Shown here: positions 42,446 to 51,468 of the stretch, piece after piece
Layout: each line of letters begins with the position of its first letter
Numbering within the stretch: position 1 is the stretch's first letter
Assembly: GCA_018372435.1 (NCBI GenBank)
Contig: JAHAJA010000026.1
Coordinates: 1 to 60,010 of the forward strand
Direction of reading: 5' to 3'
Length of the DNA: 60,010 bases
Origin: Clostridiales bacterium
GTDB lineage: Bacteria > Bacillota > Clostridia > Lachnospirales > Lachnospiraceae
Made by a program: the position numbers and the translations under genes
The notes under the pieces: generated by a model
Seen by the model: the letters and a program-made list of their open reading frames with translations, nothing else
Told to the model about the DNA's origin: nothing
Databases searched by the model: none

Positions 42446-43525
42446 TTATGAAAGTCTATTTTTTTCTGAATTGATATAAATCAAATCTCTAATTTCCTTC
42501 ATAGCTTCATCATTCTCTGAATTCCATATATTCCGTATATTCTCTAGCGTTAATGAATCGTCATTTAACAGTATAATGTATTTCCCTTTTGAATCTTCTG
42601 TCGAATCTTCAAATTCCTTGATATAGGAATAGGTATACTCCACATAATCCGCATAATCCCCTTTGAAAGCATCTCTCGATACATCTTCCACTACATAAAT
42701 CTTCTCCCCATCATAAGTTAAGTAATATAAAATCGGATCCCCTTCAATTGTTAATTGTGCCATGGTTAACTCAGCAGGTTCTTTATCCTGTACCTTTTGA
42801 TAGAAGGATTCCCACAATTCTTTACCTTTCTTTACATTACCATGTACAACTATGAAGACATCTTTGTTTTTGTTTAACTCATCAAGGGTATCTGGATAAC
42901 TATCTAAGATATTCTGTATGTCTGCAAAACTTCTTGTGTGGAATTCTCCTACTGCAGAGGTCTGTGTAGCTGTCACAACATGAAAACCGAAATCAGCTCT
43001 CCACTCTTCTCCTTCTGCTTTCACTTCATAGATGTAGCCCGGACTTACTTCTACAAAACTGTCCTCTCCATCTTTTCCAAATTGAATATTCACTTCTTTC
43101 CCATCACTTTCTTGTACGCCGGTATCATTATTAAAGTACTTCTCTTCCCAAGCAATAATCTTACAGTTCGTTGCTTTTTTATTAAACTGTAATATAATCT
43201 TTACTGTTTGACTATTCTTATCCATTACAACAACAGGCATTAATTCCTCTGTCCACTGCAGTATATGAGAAGCATCTGCTATTTCACTTGTCTTCGTTCC
43301 ATCTCCATTATCAATGGTATAGCTATACCCACCACGGCCTGCCGTAGATGTTACTTCCTTACCGTCTTGCTGGTATACTAGATTTAAGTTTGGTTTTGCC
43401 TTTTCACTATCTTCCTCTGTCATTTCTGTTTCTGCTGAGTGGTCTTTTTTAACCTCCTTAGAACATGCCATGGCACTTACTGACACTACACTAATCAATG
43501 CTAGAACAAAAAGTTTCTTAATCAT
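42446..43525 (-). CDS. DUF4362-like lipoprotein
   Basis: 359 aa. Signal peptide with lipobox MAC (about 19-21). The middle is beta-rich (about 45-190). The C-terminal region (about 205-345), with VFIVVHGNVKKGKELWESFY, LTIEGDPILYYLTYDG and VEDVSRDAFKGD, matches the DUF4362 pattern (a small domain of unknown function in Firmicute lipoproteins). Surface anchored, function unknown. Monocistronic; a repeat-element relative sits in its upstream region. An AAAGGAG sequence precedes the start. Confidence 0.8.
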   Translation of the reverse strand: MIKKLFVLALISVVSVSAMACSKEVKKDHSAETEMTEEDSEKAKPNLNLVYQQDGKEVTSTAGRGGYSYTIDNGDGTKTSEIADASHILQWTEELMPVVVMDKNSQTVKIILQFNKKATNCKIIAWEEKYFNNDTGVQESDGKEVNIQFGKDGEDSFVEVSPGYIYEVKAEGEEWRADFGFHVVTATQTSAVGEFHTRSFADIQNILDSYPDTLDELNKNKDVFIVVHGNVKKGKELWESFYQKVQDKEPAELTMAQLTIEGDPILYYLTYDGEKIYVVEDVSRDAFKGDYADYVEYTYSYIKEFEDSTEDSKGKYIILLNDDSLTLENIRNIWNSENDEAMKEIRDLIYINSEKNRLS

Positions 43526-43623
43526 CCTCTACATCTCCTTTCGTATGACTTTTATTCTTTCCAATACTCCCTTATTAATGAGACGATTCAATATTAATTA
43601 TGGTTCCATTGTTTAAATACAAA

Positions 43624-43710
43624 CCCTCAAATTTCGTGTGAAGCTAAACGAGAGTGGTTTTTCGCCTACTATAGCAGTTAACTACTCCAAGGAATCTTCA
43701 AGTGCGAAGG
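43624..43710 (+). repeat. Dispersed repeat, internally deleted copy (C)
   Basis: 43635-43710 matches the right half of the 39524-39720 element (CGTGTGAAGCTAA, then CTACTCCAAGGAATCTTC and AAGTGCGAAG) with about 85% identity. CTCAAATTTCG just before it resembles the element's outer left end, so this looks like a copy lacking the interior. Confidence 0.75.
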
Positions 43711-43762
43711 ATAAATAACTATAGCCTATGGAAGAACTTCCATAGGCTATGTATTTATCTAT
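43710..43762 (-). terminator. Hairpin after manA, terminator-like
   Basis: GATAAATA...ATAGCCTATGGAAG pairs with CTTCCATAGGCTAT...TATTTATC. The stem is long; the T-rich tail on the minus strand is weak. Confidence 0.5.
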
Positions 43763-43824
43763 ATAATTTATATAATCAACGGTAGTCCACAAATTCATAT
43801 AATAGCTACCAATATAAAGATTCT

Positions 43825-44772
43825 CTAATAAGAACAAATCAATGACATATTTCCTTCTAAGCAATACTCTCCATATCCATGAGGAAGAATAAAATGAGCA
43901 CCTTTCTTTATAGCAATTCCATCTATTGATCCTTTACCATCAATTACACTATAGATTTTAAAATTCTTGTCTTGGTTTAATTTCGCTGTTCCATGAATAT
44001 CTTGTTTTTCAACTGTATAATAAGAGCAAGAAACTAAAGTCTCATTATCAATGCAATCACTCTTAACTAATTCACGCTTACTTGATGCAGATTCTGCTTC
44101 AAAAGGAGCTTCAATAACATCAATACTCTTCTCAATGTGTAATTCTCTTGGCTTACCATCTGTTAAACGATCGTAATCATATACACGATAGGTGATATCG
44201 CTGTTTTGTTGTGTCTCTAAAATCAATGTTCCACCTTTAATTGCATGTACTGTTCCTGGATTGATTTGAAAGAAATCCCCTTTCTTAATAGGTATCGTAC
44301 GAATGAATTCATTCCAACGACCTTCAAGAATCATCTGTTTTACTTCTTCCTTATTCTTTGCATTATGCCCAACAACGATAGAAGCATCCTTATCACAATC
44401 TAAGATATACCAGCATTCTGTCTTACCAAAAGAACCATTCTCATTCAATTTCGCATATTCGTCATCTGGATGAACTTGTATACTTAAATCTTGCTTCGCA
44501 TCAATGATCTTGATTAATAATGGAAAACGATTCCCTTCAAGATTTCCAAAAATCTCTCTATGGTTTTTCCAAAGTCCAGATAATGTTTGTCCCTTGAAAG
44601 CTCCCGTTGCTACCTCACAGTCTCCATGATCATGTGCGCTAACTGCCCAACATTCTCCAGTATGATCACTAGGAATATCATAATGGAAATCATCTCGTAA
44701 TCTTGTTCCTCCCCATAATACTTCTTTCATAACTGGTTTCAAAAAAATAATTTGTTTTGTTTGCTTACTCAT
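43825..44772 (-). CDS. manA: Mannose-6-phosphate isomerase, class I
   Basis: 315 aa, the short Firmicute form. Zinc ligands in SIQVHPDDEYA (Q and H), GKTECWYIL (E) and GTVHAIKGG (H); catalytic YRVYDYDR region. Interconverts mannose-6-phosphate and fructose-6-phosphate. The RBS is a short AAGGAGT before the ATG. It follows the ROK kinase gene by 117 bp; a long imperfect hairpin lies between them, so the two may be a unit with attenuated downstream expression. Confidence 0.94.
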   Translation of the reverse strand: MSKQTKQIIFLKPVMKEVLWGGTRLRDDFHYDIPSDHTGECWAVSAHDHGDCEVATGAFKGQTLSGLWKNHREIFGNLEGNRFPLLIKIIDAKQDLSIQVHPDDEYAKLNENGSFGKTECWYILDCDKDASIVVGHNAKNKEEVKQMILEGRWNEFIRTIPIKKGDFFQINPGTVHAIKGGTLILETQQNSDITYRVYDYDRLTDGKPRELHIEKSIDVIEAPFEAESASSKRELVKSDCIDNETLVSCSYYTVEKQDIHGTAKLNQDKNFKIYSVIDGKGSIDGIAIKKGAHFILPHGYGEYCLEGNMSLICSY

Positions 44773-44806
44773 ATAATCTATACTCCTTTATTTTCCATTT
44801 GTTTTA

Positions 44807-44887
44807 GACAACTGCAAAACTCTTTGTAATGTCGACAAACATATCAATGTGTTTAATGTTGTCAACATGGATAAGAGTTTCGCAATT
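44807..44887. repeat. Long imperfect hairpin between the ROK kinase gene and manA
   Basis: AACTGCAAAACTCTT...GACAAACA and its imperfect complement TGTTTAATGTTGTC...AAGAGTTTCGCAATT span 81 bp. No T run. It resembles the rlmI/folC hairpin in sharing an outer AAACTCTT / AAGAGTTT. Confidence 0.55.
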
Positions 44888-44889
44888 GA

Positions 44890-45759
44890 CTATCTCATTT
44901 CATTCAGTGCTAGCTTAATACACCCCATAATACCTTGGTTATCATTCAGTTTTGGCAATACAATATAGTTTTCAATATCTTGTAATTGTGGCGTAATAAT
45001 GTAGCCGTTCAACAATCGCAATACTTCCCTATGAATAATCGGCATCAACTGTTCTTGATGCATAACACCCCCCCCAAGAATTATTCTCTGTGGTGACAAA
45101 GTAAGAATATAGTTTACCAAAGCCTGAGCGATATAATATCCTTCAAGTTCCCATACTTCTACTTGTTCTGCTAATTCATAGGCTTTTTTTCCGTATCTAG
45201 CTTCGATGGCAGGCCCCGCTGCTAATCCCTCCATACAATTCTCATGATAAGGACATGTACCTTTGAAAGTATCTTTCGGATGTTTAGCCAGAAGTATATG
45301 CCCTGCTTCCGGATGTAACATTCCATGATGGGGCTTACCATCAATAATTACACCAACTCCCACTCCAGTTCCAATGGTTATGTAAATGCTGTTTTTCACA
45401 TCTTTAGCACTTCCCCAAGTTGCTTCCCCAATTGCAGAAGCGTTTACATCCGTATCAAAGCCTATTGGAACTTGCAATGCTTCTGAAAATGTTCCAACTA
45501 TATTGTAGTTCCTCCAAGGCAGTTTTGGCGTTGATGTAATGTATCCATATGTAGCGGATTCTCTAATCAAATCAATTGGTCCAAAACAACCAATTCCTAA
45601 CGCATCAATGGAATTATCTTTAAAATACTCCGTCAATTGCGACATCGTGGTCTCAGGAGTTTGTGTTGGTATGGACAAACGATCTAGGATTTCACCTTGT
45701 TCATTTCCAATTGCAACAACCATCTTTGTTCCACCCGCTTCTAACGCACCAATTCTCAT
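44890..45759 (-). CDS. ROK-family sugar kinase (fructokinase-like)
   Basis: 289 aa. N-terminal ATP loop LEAGGTKMVVAIG (about 5-17), catalytic Asp in IGFDTDVNASAIGE, and the ROK zinc site GHI... CPYHENCMEGLAAGPAIE (His and Cys ligands, about 150-180). The latter layout is that of Firmicute ROK fructokinases rather than NagC or glucokinase. It likely phosphorylates fructose or mannose; adjacency to manA supports a fructose/mannose route. AGGAGG RBS. Confidence 0.9.
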   Translation of the reverse strand: MRIGALEAGGTKMVVAIGNEQGEILDRLSIPTQTPETTMSQLTEYFKDNSIDALGIGCFGPIDLIRESATYGYITSTPKLPWRNYNIVGTFSEALQVPIGFDTDVNASAIGEATWGSAKDVKNSIYITIGTGVGVGVIIDGKPHHGMLHPEAGHILLAKHPKDTFKGTCPYHENCMEGLAAGPAIEARYGKKAYELAEQVEVWELEGYYIAQALVNYILTLSPQRIILGGGVMHQEQLMPIIHREVLRLLNGYIITPQLQDIENYIVLPKLNDNQGIMGCIKLALNEMR

Positions 45760-46109
45760 TATTAATCCTCCTAGTTTTATTTAAGCAATCATTATCATGC
45801 ATAAAGGTTCTTTTTTATCTCTATTTATATCTTAAGTGCTGAATCTCATAAAAACAACCAATTTCCGTGTTTTACTATGCAATACATATGAATTCTGTTT
45901 TACTAAGCTTTTTGGTTCCAAGGTATAGTTTTCATTACATATTTATTTTAATTAAATATTAGATTAATATCAAGTAAAAAATAATTAAATTTAATTAGCT
46001 TTATCTTTTTTTACAAACAAAATCCTTGTACGATGATAGAATATTATATTCATGCATTACTATCTCGCATATTACAATTCCCCTCGTACAAGGATTTCTT
46101 ATATAATCT
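45760..46109. other. Intergenic region upstream of the ROK kinase gene
   Basis: 350 bp, very AT-rich. Contains the terminator of the GH31 gene (46020-46097) and presumably the kinase promoter (a TATAAA at about 45823-45828 on the minus strand is a weak candidate). No ORF and no catabolite-responsive element seen. Confidence 0.4.
46020..46097 (-). terminator. Large-loop terminator of the GH locus
   Basis: AAATCCTTGTACGA (46097 side) pairs with TCGTACAAGGATTT (46020 side) over 14 bp with a loop of about 50 nt, then TTGTTTGT on the minus strand. Confidence 0.6.
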
Positions 46110-48065
46110 TTAAAAATATTGTACAGAGTTGATACAATATCTGCTACTATCTAAGATTACTTGCTCATCCTCATCTTTATTACCTGTCAGAATATATTCT
46201 TTATAATTGGTATCATAGGTCATGCCATTATCTTCGATTAATATAATTGTTCCACCACTACCATAGACTTTAATATCTAACTTAAACTGCGTACCTTCTT
46301 CCATATACATAACAGGCTGAGCTAGTGGTAATATGGAATTATCTTTAACAAAAACAGGTATCGTATCAGTTTCCATTATATGATAACCACCCTTATATTT
46401 TTGATTTGTCCAAAAATCATACCATTTACCTTTTGGCAGATACACCGTACGCTTTGTTTCTCCAGCAAGAATTGGTGCTACCAATAGAGAATCTCCGAAT
46501 AAATATTCATCATCTATCTTATATGTATTTTGGTCACTACTATAATCACTAACTAATGCACGTACAGGAGCAATCCCTTTCTTATAATATTGATAGAAGG
46601 CAGAATATATATAAGGTACTAGTTGCATACGTACTTCAAACAATCCTTTTATCTCGTTTGTCGCTCTCATATCAATCCAAGGAGCCTTATCAATATACCA
46701 GCCATTAATAATAGCTTGAGGTGAGAATATAACCGCCTGTACTCTTCGAATTAACTCCTCCTTAGAGTCCGCATGCCTCACTTCTGGTGTCCATAGTAAT
46801 CCTGAAAATCCACTATTTACTAACCCACGAATAAAATCTTTATGTTCATACAAATCACTATATAAAACAAATGGATATGGTGCTGCTAGTGCCCCAGCCG
46901 AACGTACTTCAGATAAGGTTCTATTATTCCCTAACGCTTTTAGTATAGTTTGTTGGTACAGATTTCCAATCATACTGTGCATCTGTTCTCCATTCATTCC
47001 AGAAGGAAATTCACTACAATTAGGATAGGACCAACTTCCCGTGTAATCACTTCCATCGCATTCATCTAACTTAAATCCCAGGATTCCTTTATCAATAAAA
47101 TTCGTTTTGTGATATTCTGAAAAAATATCTACGCCTTCTTTTGTTCCAAAGTCTGGCACTAACCCTTGCCATACTTCAAAATCACCACTGTATTTATTCA
47201 AAGGGCGATATATAGGCGACGTTGAGTTAACAAAAACATGTTCCCATAGATTTATGTTATAGTGCCTGTTCCTAAGTTCTTTGATGAGTGAATCAGGGTC
47301 TGGTATTCTATCTTTATCCCACAGATAAGAGCAAGAATAGCTACTCTCTTGCCACCCTGGTTCAAGACCAATCATGTCGCAAGGAATATCATTTTCTCTA
47401 AAATAATCTGCCATTTTGATGATTTCTTCCTGCGTATAACGAGTATAACAGCGATAGAACATACCTAATCCCCAAAGCGATGGCATGCAACCTCCACCTG
47501 AGAACTGATTATATCCCGCAACAATTTCAGTAATAGAATCCCCTTCGAATATATAAAGATCTACACCTTTTGCAGCGGGTATATCTATAACCATTTGTGT
47601 GATTTCATCTGTTTTATTCTTCTCATATAATTCTTCCGGTGTAACGGCTACCGCTTTGTTTCTGATATTCTCTCTATTCTTATTCTTTCCAAATCCACAG
47701 TAAAAACTTGCATATCTAGCAGTATCAACATAAACACCATAGCCCTTCGTTGTTACATAGAACGGTACTGGTGCGTGAGAATCTCCAGTATTCGCTACCG
47801 GATCAGCATTAGGTCGCAAGTATTTTTTCGTTCCACGATGATCAAATCCCTTTAATTGTAATCCAAATCCGAACACTTCTTCATCTGGATCAAGAGGCAT
47901 CTCAATTACGCAACCGCTTGCTGTTACTTTAAATCGAATTAACGAGGTATCATAAGTAACGTCCCCCTGTATAAGATTGTTATTAACATTACTAAACTTA
48001 ACTGGTGTAATCGCTTCTGGCGTACCTAATGTAATCTTCTTTGCTCTTTGCATTTGAATTACCAT
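46110..48065 (-). CDS. Glycoside hydrolase family 31 (alpha-glycosidase / alpha-xylosidase)
   Basis: 651 aa. A beta-sandwich N-terminal domain, then a (beta/alpha)8 barrel with the catalytic nucleophile in GFKLDECDGSD (about residue 330) and the acid/base Asp probably in LYSDLYEH, and a C-terminal beta domain. No signal peptide, so cytoplasmic. GH31 removes alpha-linked glucose, xylose or galactose; the WEHVFVNSTSP and VPDFGTKEG segments are closer to alpha-xylosidase/oligosaccharide-type members, but specificity is unclear. AGGA 6 nt before the ATG supports the start. Last gene of the GH/ABC locus. Confidence 0.9.
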   Translation of the reverse strand: MVIQMQRAKKITLGTPEAITPVKFSNVNNNLIQGDVTYDTSLIRFKVTASGCVIEMPLDPDEEVFGFGLQLKGFDHRGTKKYLRPNADPVANTGDSHAPVPFYVTTKGYGVYVDTARYASFYCGFGKNKNRENIRNKAVAVTPEELYEKNKTDEITQMVIDIPAAKGVDLYIFEGDSITEIVAGYNQFSGGGCMPSLWGLGMFYRCYTRYTQEEIIKMADYFRENDIPCDMIGLEPGWQESSYSCSYLWDKDRIPDPDSLIKELRNRHYNINLWEHVFVNSTSPIYRPLNKYSGDFEVWQGLVPDFGTKEGVDIFSEYHKTNFIDKGILGFKLDECDGSDYTGSWSYPNCSEFPSGMNGEQMHSMIGNLYQQTILKALGNNRTLSEVRSAGALAAPYPFVLYSDLYEHKDFIRGLVNSGFSGLLWTPEVRHADSKEELIRRVQAVIFSPQAIINGWYIDKAPWIDMRATNEIKGLFEVRMQLVPYIYSAFYQYYKKGIAPVRALVSDYSSDQNTYKIDDEYLFGDSLLVAPILAGETKRTVYLPKGKWYDFWTNQKYKGGYHIMETDTIPVFVKDNSILPLAQPVMYMEEGTQFKLDIKVYGSGGTIILIEDNGMTYDTNYKEYILTGNKDEDEQVILDSSRYCINSVQYF

Positions 48066-48198
48066 GTCCTTTCCTATGCTTGTAGTTTTATGTCACAAGC
48101 TCAAATTATGTGTAAATACTTCATTACCATATAAACTTCTTATAAGGTTAGATATTCTCTCAATTTTTATATTAACTTTTTAATTCTATTCTTCACTA

Positions 48199-49791
48199 TT
48201 ATTTATGATATTTTATCTCATTATTTACATGATAATACTCAAAGTCAGCATATCCTGCGCTAACTTGTCCTCTAAAATTCCCACAGAATATCCCTGGTCG
48301 TGCCCCTGTCCAGCCTCCAGGGGTTGCAGATACTGTATTTCCAATCGTCTGGAATACCTCCCCATCTTCACTATAAGAATATTGAATGATTCCTTCCTTC
48401 ATAACTTCCATACACAATATAATCTCATTACCTTTCACTACAAAACTTTCATCACATACTTCTTCTACTAGCTCTTGCTCATAGATGGAATATTCCTTTG
48501 CAATACCTCGATATCTTTTAACCACATTCTGTCCTTGATCCTGTTCAATAGCAAGATAACTATACTGATATCCCATCATCGCAATTCCTGCACGGTCACC
48601 ATTTTCACAATGATTTAACGTTACCTTTGTTGTAATGCAAAACGTTTCTTGTTGCATAAGATGTGATAAAAACCATGGTGCGTGAAATAAAGAATGAGTT
48701 CTTTCGCTTTTATAAGCAAACAAACGTAGATATCCTGGATTTTGTGATAAAGAATACCAATTACTATTAGGATTTGCTTGCCACTGCCATTGTAAGCCAA
48801 GCTTTTCGCAAGTAAAATCATCAGAAATCTCCGGTAATGCTATTGCTTTAATACTATATTCTTTATAAATTTGCTTGCATTGATTCCTTAATTCCTCTGT
48901 TTGTTCAATAGGTACAGAATAAGATAGTACTGGTTCCCCTATCCCATCACCGTTCGTATCCACTCCCATCAATGGCCAGTCTTCTTCCCACCTAACTGGT
49001 TGTAGATGAGTGATTCTACCGTATGCTCCACGATCTTGAAAATGAACAAACCAGTCATTCCCATCCTCCATCTCGATGTAAGCTCCTTGATGGGGTCCAT
49101 TAATCACACTGTCTCCTTGATGTAATGTAATTTTGACCTCATATGGACCATAGATATGCTTAGATCGCATTACTAACTGCCAGCCACTTGGTACACCTCC
49201 AGCAGGAGCCATAATATAGTAATATCCATTCTTTCTATATGCTTTTGGTCCCTCTGTGGTATGATGATTATCTCTTCCGTCAAACACCAATCTACCATTG
49301 TCTATAATCTTTGTTCCTTCATTATTCATTCTATGTATAAACAACATACTATTTATTCCTGCTCTACTACCTGCAAAAGCATGAACAAGATAAGCATTGC
49401 CTTCTTCATTCCATACTGGACAAGGGTCAATCCAGCCAGTTATTCTAAGTACATGATAGCTGCTCCACTCTCCAAACGGATCTTTTGTCTTATATAAGAA
49501 CAATCCTTCATCTGGAGTACAAACATATACATAGTATTCTCCATTGTAATACCGTATGGATGGCGCCCAGATTCCTTTCTTATGCATCGTATGGTTATAT
49601 GCTTCAAAAGGAAGTTCCTTAGCGATATAATTAACAATATTCCAATGCACCAAATCTTTTGAATGTAACAAAGGTAATCCTGGAAAGTACGTAAACGAAG
49701 AGGATATCATATAAAAATCAGCTCCCACTCGAATGGCATCCGGATCACTAAAATCACCTTTTAAAATAGGGTTTTCATAAGTACTTATCAT
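48199..49791 (-). CDS. Glycoside hydrolase family 43 (beta-xylosidase / arabinofuranosidase) with C-terminal beta-sandwich
   Basis: 530 aa. N-terminal five-bladed beta-propeller (about 1-310) with the three catalytic acids: Asp16 in DFSDPDAI, Asp in GWIDPCPVW (about 123) and Glu in HHTTEGPKAYR (about 190). C-terminal concanavalin-like domain (about 325-520). This two-domain form is the common cytoplasmic beta-xylosidase / alpha-L-arabinofuranosidase class. No signal peptide, so it acts on imported oligosaccharides. AGGAGG RBS. Between the two-component pair and the GH31 gene. Confidence 0.93.
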   Translation of the reverse strand: MISTYENPILKGDFSDPDAIRVGADFYMISSSFTYFPGLPLLHSKDLVHWNIVNYIAKELPFEAYNHTMHKKGIWAPSIRYYNGEYYVYVCTPDEGLFLYKTKDPFGEWSSYHVLRITGWIDPCPVWNEEGNAYLVHAFAGSRAGINSMLFIHRMNNEGTKIIDNGRLVFDGRDNHHTTEGPKAYRKNGYYYIMAPAGGVPSGWQLVMRSKHIYGPYEVKITLHQGDSVINGPHQGAYIEMEDGNDWFVHFQDRGAYGRITHLQPVRWEEDWPLMGVDTNGDGIGEPVLSYSVPIEQTEELRNQCKQIYKEYSIKAIALPEISDDFTCEKLGLQWQWQANPNSNWYSLSQNPGYLRLFAYKSERTHSLFHAPWFLSHLMQQETFCITTKVTLNHCENGDRAGIAMMGYQYSYLAIEQDQGQNVVKRYRGIAKEYSIYEQELVEEVCDESFVVKGNEIILCMEVMKEGIIQYSYSEDGEVFQTIGNTVSATPGGWTGARPGIFCGNFRGQVSAGYADFEYYHVNNEIKYHK

Positions 49792-49811
49792 AATTAAACC
49801 TCCTGATTCTG

Positions 49812-49863
49812 TTAGGACGACATCTCCAATTTAAGTCGACTACAAATTAGCACGTCGTCCTAA
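49812..49863. promoter_or_regulatory. Inverted repeat in the GH43 leader
   Basis: TTAGGACGAC and GTCGTCCTAA (10 bp, perfect) flank about 32 bp with an inner AATTTA / TAAATT-like symmetry. No T run, so it is more like an operator or leader structure than a terminator. It lies 20 bp before the GH43 start. Confidence 0.45.
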
Positions 49864-49947
49864 TCCCATTCTAGCATTAAGTGGTAAGTAAGATATGCAA
49901 TAATTCTATAATATATAGTAATTTTTAAAGAACTTTCATAATTATGA

Positions 49948-51468
49948 CTAATTACTGTGTTGACAAATCCTTTTCTTATAATTAGCAGGCGTTTCCTTAT
50001 ATATTTTTTGAAAAGCCTCTGTCAAAGACCTTGCATCACGAAAGCCAACTTCAATAGCAATCCCATATATTTTTAAATCCGTAGAAATTAGTAGTGATAA
50101 TGCGTGAGTTACTCGGACTCGATTCAGATAATCCTTAAAATTCTCACCTGTATTCTTTTTGAAATAACTACTGAAATAATACGGATTCATATGTAACTCT
50201 TTTGCCATGACCTCCAATGTCAAATTTTCCATATATCGCTCTTCAATATACTGTTTTGCAAGGATAATTTCCTTCTTTTCCTGGAACTTGACCGAATCGC
50301 CTATGTTATCCATATATTCTTTAATAACCAAACAATACTTCTCTTTCATTTCTTTAAAACTGCTTGTACTGCGACCAATTTCTAAAAACTCCTTCACATC
50401 GGTATCTCTTTCACACAGGTTCATCCCTTGTAATTTTTCTTGAAGCAACCGAATCATACTGCAAAAATAATAACAGGCATCTTCTTTTTTTCCATCCGAC
50501 AGATTACAAACTCCCTTACAAAATTGTTGATACGATTGTAAAAACCGCTCACTATCCATAGTAATCAAAGCCTCTACTAAGCGATTCATCTCAACTTTCA
50601 GTTCATCCATACTGCTTTTTTTGAAGAAAACAGGTCCCCCGTACACCAGAATCGGTGCTTTGATTTCTCCATGAAAGAACAGATACCCCTTCCATTCAAG
50701 GCACCTAGAATAACTTTCTGGTATTTTGCTCATGCAGTCCACCACCTCTCCCATAATAAAGGCAACCTGGTGTCCCATTACTTCTTTAGCATTTGTAACA
50801 ATCTCATATAGAATATCTTTGGCTTTCTTTACGTCTTCCCCTTTTAGAATAATTGCTATATTTTCGGATTTTTTAAAGACAATACCAAATTCATTCTCCT
50901 CCAAATACTTCTCTAGATAGCTAAGAAACGAAAATGTCACCAGTTTCTTTACTTGTGGTATGACTTCACTCGTAAACAGGATTTCAGTATAAACTGGTAT
51001 ATAATTTTCCTGGGGTATATCGACTAGTTTATGATAATTTACTGGTGTTTCCTGCGATATCTCTTGTGCTGGTTTACTAATATCTTTTTCTCTATTAATT
51101 TCATGAATGATTTTTTCAACCGCATTCAATAATTCTTCTACAATTACAGGTTTCAAAAGATACTCTGTTACTCCATACTTAATGGCAGCTTTAGCATATT
51201 CAAATTCCTGAAATCCACTGATAAATATAACTTTTGTGTTAATTTCCTCTTTAGTTGTTATATATTTTAAAATCTCGATTCCATTTAAACCCGGCATGTT
51301 GATATCGAGAAGTGCTATATCCGGGTTTTTTGCTAATATTCCTAACAGTGCTTCTTTTCCATCGGTATATTCCTCTACAATATTGATCCCCAACTCATTC
51401 CAATCCACCAGTTTACGAATACCACGTAATATAATACTTTCATCATCAGCAATGATCATCTTTAGCAT
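49948..51468 (-). CDS. YesN-type response regulator (REC - AraC HTH)
   Basis: 506 aa. REC domain 1-120 with acidic pocket (IIADDES), phosphoacceptor Asp in ALLDINMPG (about 54) and Lys in YLLKPV. A long middle region of unknown fold (about 130-395). C-terminal AraC double HTH (about 400-505, LTLEVMAKELHMNPYYFSSYFKK and GFRDARSLTEAFQKIY). Paired with the upstream YesM-type kinase gene (overlap 23 bp). Probably turns on the neighbouring transporter and hydrolase genes. GGGGGAAG RBS. Confidence 0.93.
   Translation of the reverse strand: MLKMIIADDESIILRGIRKLVDWNELGINIVEEYTDGKEALLGILAKNPDIALLDINMPGLNGIEILKYITTKEEINTKVIFISGFQEFEYAKAAIKYGVTEYLLKPVIVEELLNAVEKIIHEINREKDISKPAQEISQETPVNYHKLVDIPQENYIPVYTEILFTSEVIPQVKKLVTFSFLSYLEKYLEENEFGIVFKKSENIAIILKGEDVKKAKDILYEIVTNAKEVMGHQVAFIMGEVVDCMSKIPESYSRCLEWKGYLFFHGEIKAPILVYGGPVFFKKSSMDELKVEMNRLVEALITMDSERFLQSYQQFCKGVCNLSDGKKEDACYYFCSMIRLLQEKLQGMNLCERDTDVKEFLEIGRSTSSFKEMKEKYCLVIKEYMDNIGDSVKFQEKKEIILAKQYIEERYMENLTLEVMAKELHMNPYYFSSYFKKNTGENFKDYLNRVRVTHALSLLISTDLKIYGIAIEVGFRDARSLTEAFQKIYKETPANYKKRICQHSN

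Noticed and set aside
43650..46110. Catabolite-responsive elements around manA, ROK kinase and GH31 genes
   Set aside because: No TGWAARCGNTWNCW match seen near the starts.
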